A DNA stretch of 48,859 bases from Porphyromonadaceae bacterium UBA4702 (GCA_002404675.1 DHKE01000071.1:4212-53070); one strand, 5' to 3'; positions 1 to 9,658 are shown, counted from the stretch's first letter. Numbers and translations: made by a program. Notes: generated by a model not told the origin, from the letters alone.

Positions 1-323
<323 letters not shown>

Positions 324-368
324 TCATTATAAAACACAATCTGTATTTTTCACCTGTAATATTCCGCG

Positions 369-400
369 CAAAGATAGGGCAAATGTGCCAACCCCACAAA
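369..400 (-). promoter_or_regulatory. Promoter of the pyruvate:ferredoxin oxidoreductase gene
   Basis: On the minus strand a TTTG at 400-397 is followed after 20 bases by TATCTTTG at 376-369, matching the Bacteroidetes primary sigma consensus. Transcription would start near 363, leaving a leader of about 50 bases before the ATG at 314. Confidence 0.7.
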
Positions 401-449
401 TCAGAGGTATTACGCGGTTGTCAAATTAACACTCTTTACCAATAAATCA

Positions 450-1799
450 TCAGTCCCGGAGCGTGGCGAGAGCTATGCTCGCCTTGACCCTCTTGCCTTT
501 GACCTTGGCGGTGCGGGAGCGTTGCACCACAGCCTCCGCCGATTCCGTCGGCACTGCGACGAGGGCATACCGCTCGGCAACGAATATCTTGCCAACATCC
601 GCAGCCGCGAGTTCGCACTCCTTGACCAGAAAGCCGAGGATGTCGCCACGCGACACCTTGTCCTTCTTGCCGGCGCAGAAATAAACAGTTGTGGAGGGCG
701 ACAGCAAACGGCGCGTCCCGCCCTTCACTTGGTATTCGTCGTCAATGTCGATAAACTCCGCCACACGCTCCTCTGGACCGAGAATGACATAAATGTCGCC
801 CTGCGCAGCCACACGGGCGGTGCGGCCGTTGCGGTGGGCAAACGTCTCTGCACTCACCGGCTGGTGGTAATGTATGATGCTGCGCACCTTCTCGATGTCG
901 AGGCCTCGAGCCGCAAGGTCGGTCGCTATCAGCACAGGCGTAGAGCCGTTGTTGAACATCTCCACACCCTTCTCGCGGTCTATCTGGTCCAGTCCGCCGT
1001 GGTAGATGCCGCAAGGCACGCCCTTGCCGTTCAGCCAACGGAATATGCGTACGGCGCTCTCGCGGTGGTTGGCGAAAACTATGGTGCGCCCTATCGTGCC
1101 GTCCTCTTCCGCCAGCGAGGATAGCAGCGCGTGGAGGCACTCGAGCTTGTCAGCCAGCCGGGAGGTGACACGGTGTATCGCCATGCGGTCGCGCGGCGAG
1201 TCGCTGCCGCCAGTGAAATCGAGGCGTAACGGATTGTTCAGGCTGATATAGCCGGGTATTTCCGCTATGTCGGTCGCCGATGTCAGGTAAGTGTGGCTGA
1301 CATTCTTCAGGCGGCGGCATATTCGCTCCATCTCGTCGGTGAAGCCGAGTTCGAGTGTCTTGTCAAACTCGTCAAGCACAAGTATGCGCACCGGGAGGAG
1401 GTCGATGTTGCGGCGCACAGCATGGTCGAGCAGCCTTCCGGGGGTTGCGACCACAATGTCGGGAGTTGACGCCAGCGAATTGATTTCCTCCTCGACCTTG
1501 TGGCCGCCATAGAGAGCCGTCACCTTGAAGCCTGGCGTAATCTCGCGGGCAATCGAGGCTATCTGCGTGACAAGTTCGCGTCCCGGGGCGATTATGACCG
1601 CCTGCACGCGCCCTGTTGAGGGGCGCAGCAGTTTCAGCACGGGCAGTAGGAATGCAAGCGTCTTGCCGCTACCCGTAGGCGACAGCAATATAATATCGTT
1701 ATGTGAGGTCGCCGCCTCCATCATCTTACGCTGCATCTCGTTTACAGACTCGATGCCGAGCCGCGAAGACACAAGGGGCAGAAATTCTTTTTCTCGCAT
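450..1799 (-). CDS. DEAD-box-like ATP-dependent RNA helicase with DbpA-type C-terminal domain
   Basis: 449 residues. RecA-like domain 1 carries motif I SPTGSGKT (40-47), Ia PGREL, Ib ATPGRLLDH, motif II as DEFD (143-146) instead of DEAD, and TSAT (173-176). Domain 2 carries IVFANHRESA, TDLAARGLDI and HRNGRTAR. The last 75 residues resemble the DbpA/CsdA RNA-binding domain. The protein should unwind or remodel structured RNA, probably in ribosome assembly or cold adaptation. It is 114 bases downstream of recG on the same strand. The DEFD variant keeps both acidic residues, so activity is expected. The exact orthologue (DbpA, RhlE, CsdA type) is not resolved. Confidence 0.9.
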   Translation of the reverse strand: MREKEFLPLVSSRLGIESVNEMQRKMMEAATSHNDIILLSPTGSGKTLAFLLPVLKLLRPSTGRVQAVIIAPGRELVTQIASIAREITPGFKVTALYGGHKVEEEINSLASTPDIVVATPGRLLDHAVRRNIDLLPVRILVLDEFDKTLELGFTDEMERICRRLKNVSHTYLTSATDIAEIPGYISLNNPLRLDFTGGSDSPRDRMAIHRVTSRLADKLECLHALLSSLAEEDGTIGRTIVFANHRESAVRIFRWLNGKGVPCGIYHGGLDQIDREKGVEMFNNGSTPVLIATDLAARGLDIEKVRSIIHYHQPVSAETFAHRNGRTARVAAQGDIYVILGPEERVAEFIDIDDEYQVKGGTRRLLSPSTTVYFCAGKKDKVSRGDILGFLVKECELAAADVGKIFVAERYALVAVPTESAEAVVQRSRTAKVKGKRVKASIALATLRD

Positions 1800-1913
1800 T
1801 GTAGTTGTTTCTTTTGTACGTTATTACTGCCGGCACGAGGTGAAAGCCACCCTCCTACCGGTGAAAACAACCGTGCCGCCAATACGGTTGCCTGAAAATA
1901 TGGCAGAGAGTGT

Positions 1914-4049
1914 TCATGAGATGAGCGACCAGTCGATTTTGCCGGAGAAACGTTCTTTCATTTCCTCACGTATCAGAGCCAGCGATTCAGCCGAAAGGAC
2001 AATGCCACGGCTGCTGTCCGCCTCGCCGCTGTCCACGTCGCACAGCGAGGGGTTGCCCTCGAGGACAGCCATGGCGGCATCACGAGCACACTGGACAATC
2101 TGGCCGTCGGTGGCAAGGTTGGCGACACGCAGGTTGAAGGCAAGCCCGCTCTGCTGCGTCCCCTCGACATCTCCGGGTCCGCGCATCTTCATGTCGGCCT
2201 CGGAAATCAGGAAACCGTCCGTAGTCTCGGTCATGACATTGAGCCGTTTGCGCGTCTCGGCGGCAATCTTGTATTTCGTCATCAGCACACAATAGCTCTT
2301 GTCCGCGCCGCGCCCTACACGGCCGCGCAGCTGGTGGAGCTGCGACAGCCCGAACCGCTCGGCGTTCTCTATCACCATTACGGTTGCGTTAGGCACGTTC
2401 ACGCCTACCTCAATGACCGTCGTAGCGACCATGATACGCGCCTCGCCGCTCACGAACAGGTTCATCTGGTAATCTTTCTCCGCCGGCTTCATCTGGCCGT
2501 GGACGAAGCAGACCTTGTAGCCGGGGAATTTCTCGCGCACATACTCGATGTCGTTGTCAAGGCTTTTGAGCGACAGCTTCTCGTTTTCGTGAATCAGGGG
2601 ATAGACCATGTACACCTGCCTCCCCTGCTTAAGCTGGTCGGCGATGAGACGGTCCACGTCTCGGCGGTTCTCGTCATAGCGCAATATAGTGTGCACAGGC
2701 TTGCGCCCGGGAGGCAGCTCGTCGATAACCGAGACATCGAGGTCGCCGTAGACAGTCATGGCGAGCGTCCTGGGTATCGGGGTAGCAGTCATGACAAGCA
2801 CATGGGGCGGCACAGTGCCCTTGCCCCACATACGCGCACGCTGCGCCACGCCGAAACGGTGCTGCTCGTCGATGACAGCCATGCCGAGCTTTGAGAACAC
2901 CACCTTCTCCTCAAGCAGCGCGTGTGTGCCGACCAGCAGATTGAGCGAGCCGTCACGCAGCCCCTCGTCTATCATGCGCCGGGTCTTGGCTGGCGTGCTG
3001 CCCGTGAGCAGTGCCACCGTCACCCCTATCTTGCCGCACCACTCCGACAGGCTTTCGTAATGCTGCGTGGCAAGTATTTCAGTGGGAGCCATAAGCGTGG
3101 CCTGAAAGCCGTTGTCAACCGCCATAAGCATCGACATGAAGGCGACAAGCGTCTTGCCGCAGCCCACATCGCCCTGAACGAGGCGGTTCATCTGCCTCCC
3201 GGCACGCACGTCGGCGCGTATTTCGTGGAGGACGCGCTTCTGCGCACCCGTAAGAGGGAACGGCAACACATGGTCATAGAAACTGCGGAACTTCTCGCCG
3301 ATACGCAAGAACACATGCCCCTTGATGATATGCGACCGCCGCTTGGAATAGCGCAATATGTGCAGCTCCAGATAGAACAGCTCCTCAAACTTAAGCCGCT
3401 CGCGGGCCTGTTGCAGCTGGCCGGGCGACGATGGAAAGTGCATCGACAGTATGGCGTGCTTGAACGGCATGAGGCGCAGCCCCTCGACTATCTCCCGCGG
3501 CAATGTCTCCTGCCACTCCGCAAATTGCTTGGAATTGATTGCGTTGCTGATTATGGTCTGGAAAACGCGCTGCGAAAAGCCGCGCTTGCGCAGCGTCTCG
3601 GTCATCGGGTATATCCCGCGGAAGCCCTGAGGGGGCTTGGCTGGGTCGTAAGCCTCGACCTCAGGGTGCACCATCGAGTATGCGCCACGGAAGAAATTGG
3701 GTTTGCCGAAGACCACATACTCCACTCCTGGCTGATACATCTCCTTGATAGCCTTGATGCGCGAGAACCATACGACTTCCATCATGCTGCGCGAGTCGGT
3801 GAAAAGGCCTATGTAACGAGCCTTCGCCCCCTCGCCTTCGGTGCGGAATCGTATGAAATGCCCCTTGACCTGGACTGTCGGCATCTCGCCGTCAAACTCC
3901 GAAATCATGTAGAATTTGCTGCGGTCAACGTGCCGGTTCGGGAAATAGCAGACTATGTCGCGCAGGCTGTGCACGTCACACTCCTTGCCGAGCAATTCTG
4001 CACGCTTGTCCCCTACACCCTTGATATACTTTACGTCAAACTGCTGCAT
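1914..4049 (-). CDS. recG: ATP-dependent DNA helicase RecG
   Basis: 711 residues, the usual RecG length. The N-terminal wedge/OB region (about 1-270) is followed by helicase domain 1 with QGDVGCGKT and the DEQHRFG motif II box, then helicase domain 2 with VATTVIEVGVNVPNA and QLRGRVGRG, and the C-terminal RecG-type tail. RecG regresses stalled replication forks and processes branched DNA in recombination and repair. It starts 12 bases after ispD and probably belongs to the fabG-ispD-recG transcription unit. The ATG at 4049 gives MQQFDVKYIKGVGDKRA, a normal RecG start for Bacteroidetes. Confidence 0.96.
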   Translation of the reverse strand: MQQFDVKYIKGVGDKRAELLGKECDVHSLRDIVCYFPNRHVDRSKFYMISEFDGEMPTVQVKGHFIRFRTEGEGAKARYIGLFTDSRSMMEVVWFSRIKAIKEMYQPGVEYVVFGKPNFFRGAYSMVHPEVEAYDPAKPPQGFRGIYPMTETLRKRGFSQRVFQTIISNAINSKQFAEWQETLPREIVEGLRLMPFKHAILSMHFPSSPGQLQQARERLKFEELFYLELHILRYSKRRSHIIKGHVFLRIGEKFRSFYDHVLPFPLTGAQKRVLHEIRADVRAGRQMNRLVQGDVGCGKTLVAFMSMLMAVDNGFQATLMAPTEILATQHYESLSEWCGKIGVTVALLTGSTPAKTRRMIDEGLRDGSLNLLVGTHALLEEKVVFSKLGMAVIDEQHRFGVAQRARMWGKGTVPPHVLVMTATPIPRTLAMTVYGDLDVSVIDELPPGRKPVHTILRYDENRRDVDRLIADQLKQGRQVYMVYPLIHENEKLSLKSLDNDIEYVREKFPGYKVCFVHGQMKPAEKDYQMNLFVSGEARIMVATTVIEVGVNVPNATVMVIENAERFGLSQLHQLRGRVGRGADKSYCVLMTKYKIAAETRKRLNVMTETTDGFLISEADMKMRGPGDVEGTQQSGLAFNLRVANLATDGQIVQCARDAAMAVLEGNPSLCDVDSGEADSSRGIVLSAESLALIREEMKERFSGKIDWSLIS

Positions 4050-4061
4050 ATTCTCGTTTCA

Positions 4062-4829
4062 TCATTTGCCCCTGCGGTTAAGCAGCATTTCAGCCGTGCC
4101 GAAATCAGACGGCGAGGTTATCTTTATATTGTCAACATCGCCGGGGAATATCGAAATGGCGCGGCCGCATGCCTCAACTACGGAAGCGTCGTCGGTGAAC
4201 GTGTCACGGCAAGGCTCTGAATAGGCCGACTTCAACAAGCGAGTGTCAAACACCTGCGGTGTCTGGACTGCCATATACCGGCTGCGGTCTACCGCGTGCG
4301 AGCTGCCGTCGCTGCCGCAGACGCGCAACGAGTCGGTCACAGGCACTGCAGCCACACACGCACCCGTCTCCGCGCCACACTTCCACCCTTCGGCTATCAT
4401 CTCCGCCGTTACCAGCGGCCGCGCACCGTCATGCACAGCCACAAGCCCGTTCACATCATCAGGAATTACCGTCAAGCCGTTCTTGACAGACAGCCAACGT
4501 GTCGCGCCGCCGTCAACCACATCATACTGAAAAGGCATCTCTTCACACAACCGGGACAACCCTTCAGATGCCAGCTCGCGGTAATCGGGATGCACCACCA
4601 CTATGATATGCGTAGCGGCATCGGCTCGCAGGAAAGCTCTTACAGCATATAGGAAAACCATCTGCGCGGCGAGCAGGTGAAACTGCTTAGGCAGACCGCC
4701 GCCAGCACGCCGGCCTGAACCGGCTGCCACAATCACGGCATACGTCTGCGGGGGGACAGCTCCGCAGTGGGCTGCCTCCCCGCTATATGTGCCTATGCCA
4801 TTATTCACACACGACATAGTTTCTGTCAC
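4062..4829 (-). CDS. ispD: 2-C-methyl-D-erythritol 4-phosphate cytidylyltransferase
   Basis: 255 residues. It transfers CMP from CTP to methylerythritol phosphate in the MEP pathway of isoprenoid synthesis. The nucleotide-binding start AVIVAAGSGRRAGGGLPKQF is present, then VAVHDGARPLV and, near the C-terminus, the FTDDASVVEACG block, all diagnostic of IspD. The ATG at 4829 adds about 28 residues before the fold; no later ATG precedes the glycine-rich loop, so either this extension is real or a non-ATG start is used. It lies 10 bases after fabG and 12 before recG, pointing to one operon. Confidence 0.94.
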   Translation of the reverse strand: MTETMSCVNNGIGTYSGEAAHCGAVPPQTYAVIVAAGSGRRAGGGLPKQFHLLAAQMVFLYAVRAFLRADAATHIIVVVHPDYRELASEGLSRLCEEMPFQYDVVDGGATRWLSVKNGLTVIPDDVNGLVAVHDGARPLVTAEMIAEGWKCGAETGACVAAVPVTDSLRVCGSDGSSHAVDRSRYMAVQTPQVFDTRLLKSAYSEPCRDTFTDDASVVEACGRAISIFPGDVDNIKITSPSDFGTAEMLLNRRGK

Positions 4830-4839
4830 CAGGATTGGC

Positions 4840-5586
4840 TTACATATTCATGCCGCCGTCAACCTGGATAACCTGGCCGGTTACGTATGACGACAGGTCA
4901 GAGGCGAGGAACGTTGCGACATTGGCGATGTCCTCTGGCTTTCCGCCGCGACGGAGGGGTATTTTGGCAGCCCACTCCTTGCGCACCTCCTCGGGGAGGG
5001 CGGCAGTCATGGCAGTCTCGATGAAGCCAGGGGCGATGGCGTTGGCGCGTATCTTGCGCGAGCCGACTTCCTGCGCTATGCTCTTGGCGAGGGCGATGAG
5101 GCCTGCCTTGGACGCTGCATAGTTGGACTGGCCGGCGTTGCCATGCACTCCCACGACAGAGGCCATGTTGATGATCGAGCCGGCACGCTGGCGCAGCATT
5201 GCCGGGAGGACTGCATGAACGAAGTTGAACGCAGACTTGAGGTTGACATTGATGACAGCGTCCCACTGCGCCTCGGTCATGCGCATCATCAGGCCGTCCT
5301 TGGTGATGCCAGCATTGTTGACGAGGATGTCAATCTTGCCGAAGTCTTTGAGGATTTCAGCCACTACCTGCTCGGTCTGGCCAAAGTCGGCAGCGTTTGA
5401 GGCATAGCCCTTGCACTCCACCCCGAGTGCGGCTATCTCCTTACGGGTCTCCTCGCCTACCTCATCTATCACGAGGTCAGTGAACGCGATGTTCGCGCCT
5501 TCCTGGGCAAACTTGACAGCAATGGCCTTGCCTATGCCACGTGCCGCACCTGTGATGAGTGCGGTCTTTCCTTCCAATAATTTCAT
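4840..5586 (-). CDS. fabG: 3-oxoacyl-[acyl-carrier-protein] reductase
   Basis: 248 residues, a classical short-chain dehydrogenase. TGAARGIG (12-19) binds NADP, NNAG (90-93) is the structural motif, and Ser143, Tyr156 and Lys160 (SNYAASK) are the catalytic residues. It reduces 3-oxoacyl-ACP to 3-hydroxyacyl-ACP in fatty-acid elongation. Position beside a ketoacyl-ACP synthase III gene supports FabG rather than another SDR. A TAACTTTG box at 5661-5654 lies 68 bases upstream, so it may have its own promoter. Confidence 0.93.
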   Translation of the reverse strand: MKLLEGKTALITGAARGIGKAIAVKFAQEGANIAFTDLVIDEVGEETRKEIAALGVECKGYASNAADFGQTEQVVAEILKDFGKIDILVNNAGITKDGLMMRMTEAQWDAVINVNLKSAFNFVHAVLPAMLRQRAGSIINMASVVGVHGNAGQSNYAASKAGLIALAKSIAQEVGSRKIRANAIAPGFIETAMTAALPEEVRKEWAAKIPLRRGGKPEDIANVATFLASDLSSYVTGQVIQVDGGMNM

Positions 5587-5653
5587 AACCAGTATAGTTT
5601 GTCTTGCGAGCAGAAGGCGGCAAAATGCGCCGTCTGCCGATGTGTTAAGACTG

Positions 5654-5661
5654 CAAAGTTA
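5654..5661 (-). promoter_or_regulatory. Putative -7 box of the fabG-ispD-recG unit
   Basis: TAACTTTG on the minus strand, matching TAnnTTTG, directly after the stop codon of the synthase III gene and 68 bases before the fabG ATG. No clear -33 box was seen. Confidence 0.45.
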
Positions 5662-5662
5662 A

Positions 5663-6613
5663 TCAAAATTCCACAATGAAGCAACCGCAGGAGTAGCCGC
5701 CTCCGAACACAGCCAGCGCGGCACGCTGCCCAGGCTTGAACTCGTCACGGTGCTGCGCCAGCACCAGCGGCGCGGATGCAGAGCCGGTGTTGCCGAGCTC
5801 CTCAATGTTGTTGATGAAGAAATCCATCTCCTTGCCAAGCTGGTGAGCCACCTGCGCCACGATGCGCTTGTTGGCCTGGTGGCAGATTATCTTGTCGATG
5901 TCATCCATGGTCAGGCCGGCATTGGCGAGGGCTTTGTTTATGGCGTATATCATGTATCGGCAAGCGTGGATGAACACGTCGCGACCGTCGGGCATGGTGA
6001 TGCCGTCCTCTGCCGGGCGAAGCTTCACGCCGCCTGGGCCACGGCCTACGTCGCCGAGACCCTCGGTGAAAATCTCGTTGACTGCGACATCGCCGTCGCC
6101 GGCCTTCTCACAGGAGAGGAAATAAGCGACCGCGCCGTCGCCCCAGAGGTGTCCGCTCTTCGGGTCAGCCTCGTTGCTGTAGTATGTATTGTGCTCGCTG
6201 CATACGAGTATCGCCTTTTTCGCCTTGCCTGAAGCGAAATAGCCCTCGACTATCTCGAGACCGTTGATGAACGACGAGCACGCCGACGAGGCATACACGG
6301 CCTTGGCATGGGCGATGCCGAACTTGCGCTGCACCTCATGCGCCACCGTGGCAACGGAATCATATACACAATAGTGGGCAGCAACTATAAGGTCAACATC
6401 CTTGACATCATACGGCAGGTGCTTCAGCGCGTCCTCAACCGCTGCGATGCCCATGGTGTTGACGTTCTCCCCCTCGGCACATTTGGATCGCGTCACGATG
6501 CCTGTGCGCTGGCGTATCCAGTCGTCGTCGAGGCCGTTAATGTTCTTGAAATAGTTGTTGTCTATGCGTATGGAGGGCACATAATAGCCCATAGCGTTTA
6601 TATACATTGACAT
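5663..6613 (-). CDS. 3-oxoacyl-ACP synthase III family protein (FabH-like)
   Basis: 316 residues with a thiolase fold and the Cys-His-Asn triad of KAS III: Cys112 (SSACSSF), His245 (ICHQANKR) and Asn275 (GNTGSAS). FabH enzymes condense an acyl-CoA starter with malonyl-ACP. The gene starts 12 bases after a TetR-type regulator and is followed by fabG, so a lipid role is likely. The sequence around the active-site Cys differs from the typical FabH block, and Bacteroidales usually carry several KAS III paralogues. This may therefore be a specialised synthase, for example for branched starters or flexirubin-like or aryl lipids, rather than the housekeeping FabH. Confidence 0.85.
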   Translation of the reverse strand: MSMYINAMGYYVPSIRIDNNYFKNINGLDDDWIRQRTGIVTRSKCAEGENVNTMGIAAVEDALKHLPYDVKDVDLIVAAHYCVYDSVATVAHEVQRKFGIAHAKAVYASSACSSFINGLEIVEGYFASGKAKKAILVCSEHNTYYSNEADPKSGHLWGDGAVAYFLSCEKAGDGDVAVNEIFTEGLGDVGRGPGGVKLRPAEDGITMPDGRDVFIHACRYMIYAINKALANAGLTMDDIDKIICHQANKRIVAQVAHQLGKEMDFFINNIEELGNTGSASAPLVLAQHRDEFKPGQRAALAVFGGGYSCGCFIVEF

Positions 6614-6625
6614 TTCTGTTATGCG

Positions 6626-7222
6626 TTAGTTCGGTTGTTCTTTGTGGGTTATGCCGTCGAGTATAAGGCGGCTCAGGCAGTCTATCAGACGGTATTTGTC
6701 GAGGCCGCGCTCACGCAGCCCGTCCTGAATATATGAAACGTCGAGACCCTGTATCGCCATCGTTATCACCACGGCGGTATCGGGGATGTTCTCTACATGA
6801 AACACTCCCTGCTCCGCCCCCTCGCGCAGTATTGTACACAGGAAGCGTATTTCGCGGTTTGTCACGAGCTTGCGGGCGCGGTCTACCTTGCGCACGTCGC
6901 GGAAGAAGCCGGCTCGCAGCGTGCCGTTGCGGCGCACTATCTCCTTCATCGCCTCAAAGCGGCAAGCCACATACTCGCGCAGCTTCTGCTCGGGCGACTC
7001 GTCGCGGTGCACTATCGTCTTAAGCTTCTCGAGCAGCTGCCCGGTCTCGCTCTCTATGACTGCGTTGTATATCTCGCGTTTGCTCTTGAAATACGTGTAT
7101 ATGGTGCGGCGTCCCTTGTCGGACGCATTGGCAATGTCGTTCATGGTGGTATTCTCCACGCCCTTGTGGGCGAAGAGCTGCCGTGCCACTTCTATCAGTT
7201 TGTCGCGCGTCTTTCTTACCAT
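6626..7222 (-). CDS. TetR/AcrR family transcriptional regulator
   Basis: 198 residues from the chosen ATG at 7222 (MVRKTRDKLIEVARQLF). The N-terminal helix-turn-helix of TetR proteins is clear (FAHKGVENTTMNDIANASDK, then RRTIYTYFKSKREIYNAVIE); the remaining helical part would be the ligand pocket. A further ATG at 7288 is in frame, but a TAATTTTG promoter box at 7293-7286 would place the transcript start after it, so 7222 is preferred. It sits 12 bases before the FabH-like gene and probably controls that transcript and itself. The ligand is unknown, perhaps an acyl-CoA. Confidence 0.9.
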   Translation of the reverse strand: MVRKTRDKLIEVARQLFAHKGVENTTMNDIANASDKGRRTIYTYFKSKREIYNAVIESETGQLLEKLKTIVHRDESPEQKLREYVACRFEAMKEIVRRNGTLRAGFFRDVRKVDRARKLVTNREIRFLCTILREGAEQGVFHVENIPDTAVVITMAIQGLDVSYIQDGLRERGLDKYRLIDCLSRLILDGITHKEQPN

Positions 7223-7285
7223 AGTCTTACAAGGATACGGAAAGGGCGCCCGGCTTGCGGACTGCACACTTTCGCCGTTTGTGCG

Positions 7286-7293
7286 CAAAATTA
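7286..7293 (-). promoter_or_regulatory. -7 box of the TetR regulator/FabH-like transcript
   Basis: TAATTTTG on the minus strand. A start near 7280 excludes the ATG at 7288 and supports translation from 7222. Confidence 0.5.
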
Positions 7294-7440
7294 CAAATTA
7301 TTTCCCATACCGCCGCAAGTCTTTCGGCAAAAATTTAATAGCATCTTCTACACATTACTGAAAATCAGGCAACTACAATAGGTTAAATCAAATTAACGAC
7401 ACCCATGCCGAGATTTAACGGAGGATTTCTCGCCGAAAAC

Positions 7441-7471
7441 TTGCACAGTATCGGGAAAAGCAGTAATTTTG
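7441..7471 (+). promoter_or_regulatory. Promoter of the initiator tRNA
   Basis: TTG at 7441-7443, 20 bases, then TAATTTTG at 7464-7471, ending 16 bases before the tRNA 5' end. This is the standard layout for a Bacteroidetes tRNA promoter. Confidence 0.7.
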
Positions 7472-7487
7472 CACTCGAAAATGACAC

Positions 7488-7562
<75 letters not shown>

Positions 7563-7564
7563 AG

Positions 7565-7597
7565 AAAGACCGACATTTGAGCCGGTCTTTTCTTTTT
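7565..7597 (+). terminator. Intrinsic terminator after tRNA-fMet
   Basis: AAAGACCG (7565-7572) and CGGTCTTT (7583-7590) form an 8-bp stem with a 10-base loop, followed by TCTTTTT. It ends the tRNA transcript 26 bases before the next start codon. Confidence 0.85.
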
Positions 7598-7623
7598 ATA
7601 CCGCACACATACCCCTCACTGCA

Positions 7624-8304
7624 ATGGAAGTTATCTACGAGGACAACCATATCATCATCGTCAACAAGGCAGTCGGCGAGATAGTCCAAGGCGACAAGAC
7701 AGGCGACACTCCCCTTTCGGAAATTGTAAAGCAGTATCTGAAAGAGAAGTACAACAAGCCTGGCAACGTGTTCTGCGGCGTTGTGCACCGCCTCGACAGA
7801 CCCGTTTCCGGCCTCGTGATTTTCGCCAAAACCTCCAAAGCCCTGTCGCGGCTCAACGAGATGCTGCGCAAGGGGGAAATACACAAGACTTACTGGGCCC
7901 TCGTGGAGGGCAAGCCGTCGAAGGCGGAGGACCGGCTCGAAGATATGCTCGTCTCTGACGGCCGCATCAACAAGACATTCCGAGCACGACCGGGCGACAA
8001 GGACGCCAAGTCATGCCGGCTGGAATACAAGACCGTTGCACACGGCGACCGATATACGCTGGTTGAAGTAAACCTGCTCACCGGGCGAAAGCACCAGATA
8101 CGCGCACAGCTGTCGCTCGCCGGGTGCCCGATAAAGGGCGACCTGAAATACGGCGCACGGCGCAGCAATCTCGACGGAGGCATCTCGCTCATGGCACGAC
8201 GCATACAGTTCGTCCACCCGGTTTCGCACAAGGAAATTGACCTCACCGCAGAGCCGACTGCCGAAATGAGTAGGATACTCAACGACGCTTCCCCTGCGCG
8301 ATGA
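7624..8304 (+). CDS. RluA-family RNA pseudouridine synthase
   Basis: 226 residues. The catalytic block VHRLDRPVSGLVIFAKTSKA contains the HRLD motif whose Asp is the nucleophile, and LLTGRKHQIRAQLS is the RluA-family C-terminal signature. The protein isomerises specific uridines in rRNA or tRNA to pseudouridine. It lacks an N-terminal S4 domain, so it belongs to the short RluA-like subgroup; the target base cannot be told. Its 3' end overlaps the 3' end of the convergent bioG-bioC gene by 26 bases. Confidence 0.92.
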   Translation: MEVIYEDNHIIIVNKAVGEIVQGDKTGDTPLSEIVKQYLKEKYNKPGNVFCGVVHRLDRPVSGLVIFAKTSKALSRLNEMLRKGEIHKTYWALVEGKPSKAEDRLEDMLVSDGRINKTFRARPGDKDAKSCRLEYKTVAHGDRYTLVEVNLLTGRKHQIRAQLSLAGCPIKGDLKYGARRSNLDGGISLMARRIQFVHPVSHKEIDLTAEPTAEMSRILNDASPAR

Positions 8305-9658
8305 AGTACAGCGGACGGTAAGTGAGGTAGCAACGCCCATGCTCGTCATGGGGGATGGCCTCTATCAGCGGGCCCATGCCCAGTTTCGGGTTTGACGAGC
8401 CGCCTACGCCGGTGAGCCGCAGATGCATCAGCGCGTCCTTGGCCGTCGGAAATGTCACACGTATGTCCTCGACAGAGGTATCCACCTGCGCGAAAAACTC
8501 TTCCAGCCACCCATGTATGCACTCAGGAGTGCGGTAAAGCATCGGCGACGGACGAAGAGCGTCAAACTCGCCGAGGTTGCCTGGAGCAAATGTGGAGCAA
8601 GCCAGCACCCCGTTTTCCGACAGGTGCAGGCATGCATTGCGTATGAACCCGCGCAAGTCGGCAAACCACTGTATGGCAGACGCGGAGAGTATGTAGTCCC
8701 AGCACCCTTCGGTTTCCGCGACCCACTGCTCGGCATCGCCGGTATGGTAGCGTGCCGGCACGCCAAGTTGCAGCTCGGGCGTGCGGTACAAGTCCACGCA
8801 ATCTATTTCCGAAGGCTTCAGCTGCTCGGCAAACAGCCGCGTTGACAGGCCTGTCCCCTGCCCTATTTCGAGCATCCTTCCTCCGTGTGCCACGCCGCTG
8901 CGGGCGGCAAATGCGGCAAGGCGCGTGGCTATCGTGCGCTGTGCCGTGGCGTTGTCGTCGTATGTCGGTACTGATGCCTCGAATTTGCGCCCCACGAGGC
9001 GCGGATTGGGCACGGTCGAGGCAACTATTTTGGCTATGTTCACTGCGTGTGCGCCCTCGCGCTCGCACACTTCGCAGCCGCTCGGGTGGCCTGTCCAAGC
9101 CCTGCGCTGCGCTGCGGCAGGGAATATGCGGTCTGACGCGAATATGTAGGCTCGTGTCCAGAACGCCGCAGGCTCTTTCACCTCGGTTGAGGAGGCGACT
9201 GTGAGCTGACGCTTCAGAGCCTCAATGTCAGGAGATTGCGGCAGCCGCTCAGCAGCTTGGGCATAGTCGGCTGACGATGCGAACATACGCTTGCGGAACT
9301 TGGTCAGGTTGCGCATATCGAGGTTGTCGCGTGTGCCCAGGAATACCGCAGCCTGTATACCCCGCTCGTTGTCACAGGGATGCTCTGTTCCGTTTATGGC
9401 AAAGGCGGCTGTGATGTTCTTGACTCCGCGCAGTGCGCACGCGGCTGCGTGGACTCCCAGTGACCACGCATAGAGGTAAACGGTGTCGTAACGGCTTGTC
9501 AACGAGGTGTCAAACTCATAGTCGTCAAAGTCGTAACACACCAGAACGTCCCACCCCTCGGCAGTAATACCGTTATAGTACGAGGCATCTGTCCCCCAAC
9601 CGGCAAACAGAAGAACAAGACGGCTGTTGCCGTCACACCTTAACCACTTATATTTCAT
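8279..9658 (-). CDS. bioC: BioG-BioC fusion: pimeloyl-ACP methyl ester esterase plus malonyl-ACP O-methyltransferase
   Basis: 459 residues. Residues 1 to about 210 are BioG (DUF452): FAGWGTD near the start and the nucleophile in YAWSLGVHA (Ser66). From about 250 on it is a class I SAM methyltransferase with MLEIGQGTGLSTRLF (about 261) and the BioC-like DYILSASAIQWF. BioC methylates malonyl-ACP so that fatty-acid synthesis can build a pimeloyl chain; BioG then removes the methyl ester. One polypeptide thus opens and closes pimeloyl synthesis. The ATG at 9658 overlaps the bioF stop (ATGA), which decides the start. BioG-BioC fusions are known in Bacteroidetes. Confidence 0.9.
   Translation of the reverse strand: MKYKWLRCDGNSRLVLLFAGWGTDASYYNGITAEGWDVLVCYDFDDYEFDTSLTSRYDTVYLYAWSLGVHAAACALRGVKNITAAFAINGTEHPCDNERGIQAAVFLGTRDNLDMRNLTKFRKRMFASSADYAQAAERLPQSPDIEALKRQLTVASSTEVKEPAAFWTRAYIFASDRIFPAAAQRRAWTGHPSGCEVCEREGAHAVNIAKIVASTVPNPRLVGRKFEASVPTYDDNATAQRTIATRLAAFAARSGVAHGGRMLEIGQGTGLSTRLFAEQLKPSEIDCVDLYRTPELQLGVPARYHTGDAEQWVAETEGCWDYILSASAIQWFADLRGFIRNACLHLSENGVLACSTFAPGNLGEFDALRPSPMLYRTPECIHGWLEEFFAQVDTSVEDIRVTFPTAKDALMHLRLTGVGGSSNPKLGMGPLIEAIPHDEHGRCYLTYRPLYFIAQGKRR

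Noticed and set aside
2922..4220. Long open frame (432 codons) antisense to recG
   Set aside because: It lies opposite a clear recG with full motifs; GC-rich sequence often leaves the reverse frames open. Its composition (many His, Arg, Leu) is that of a shadow.
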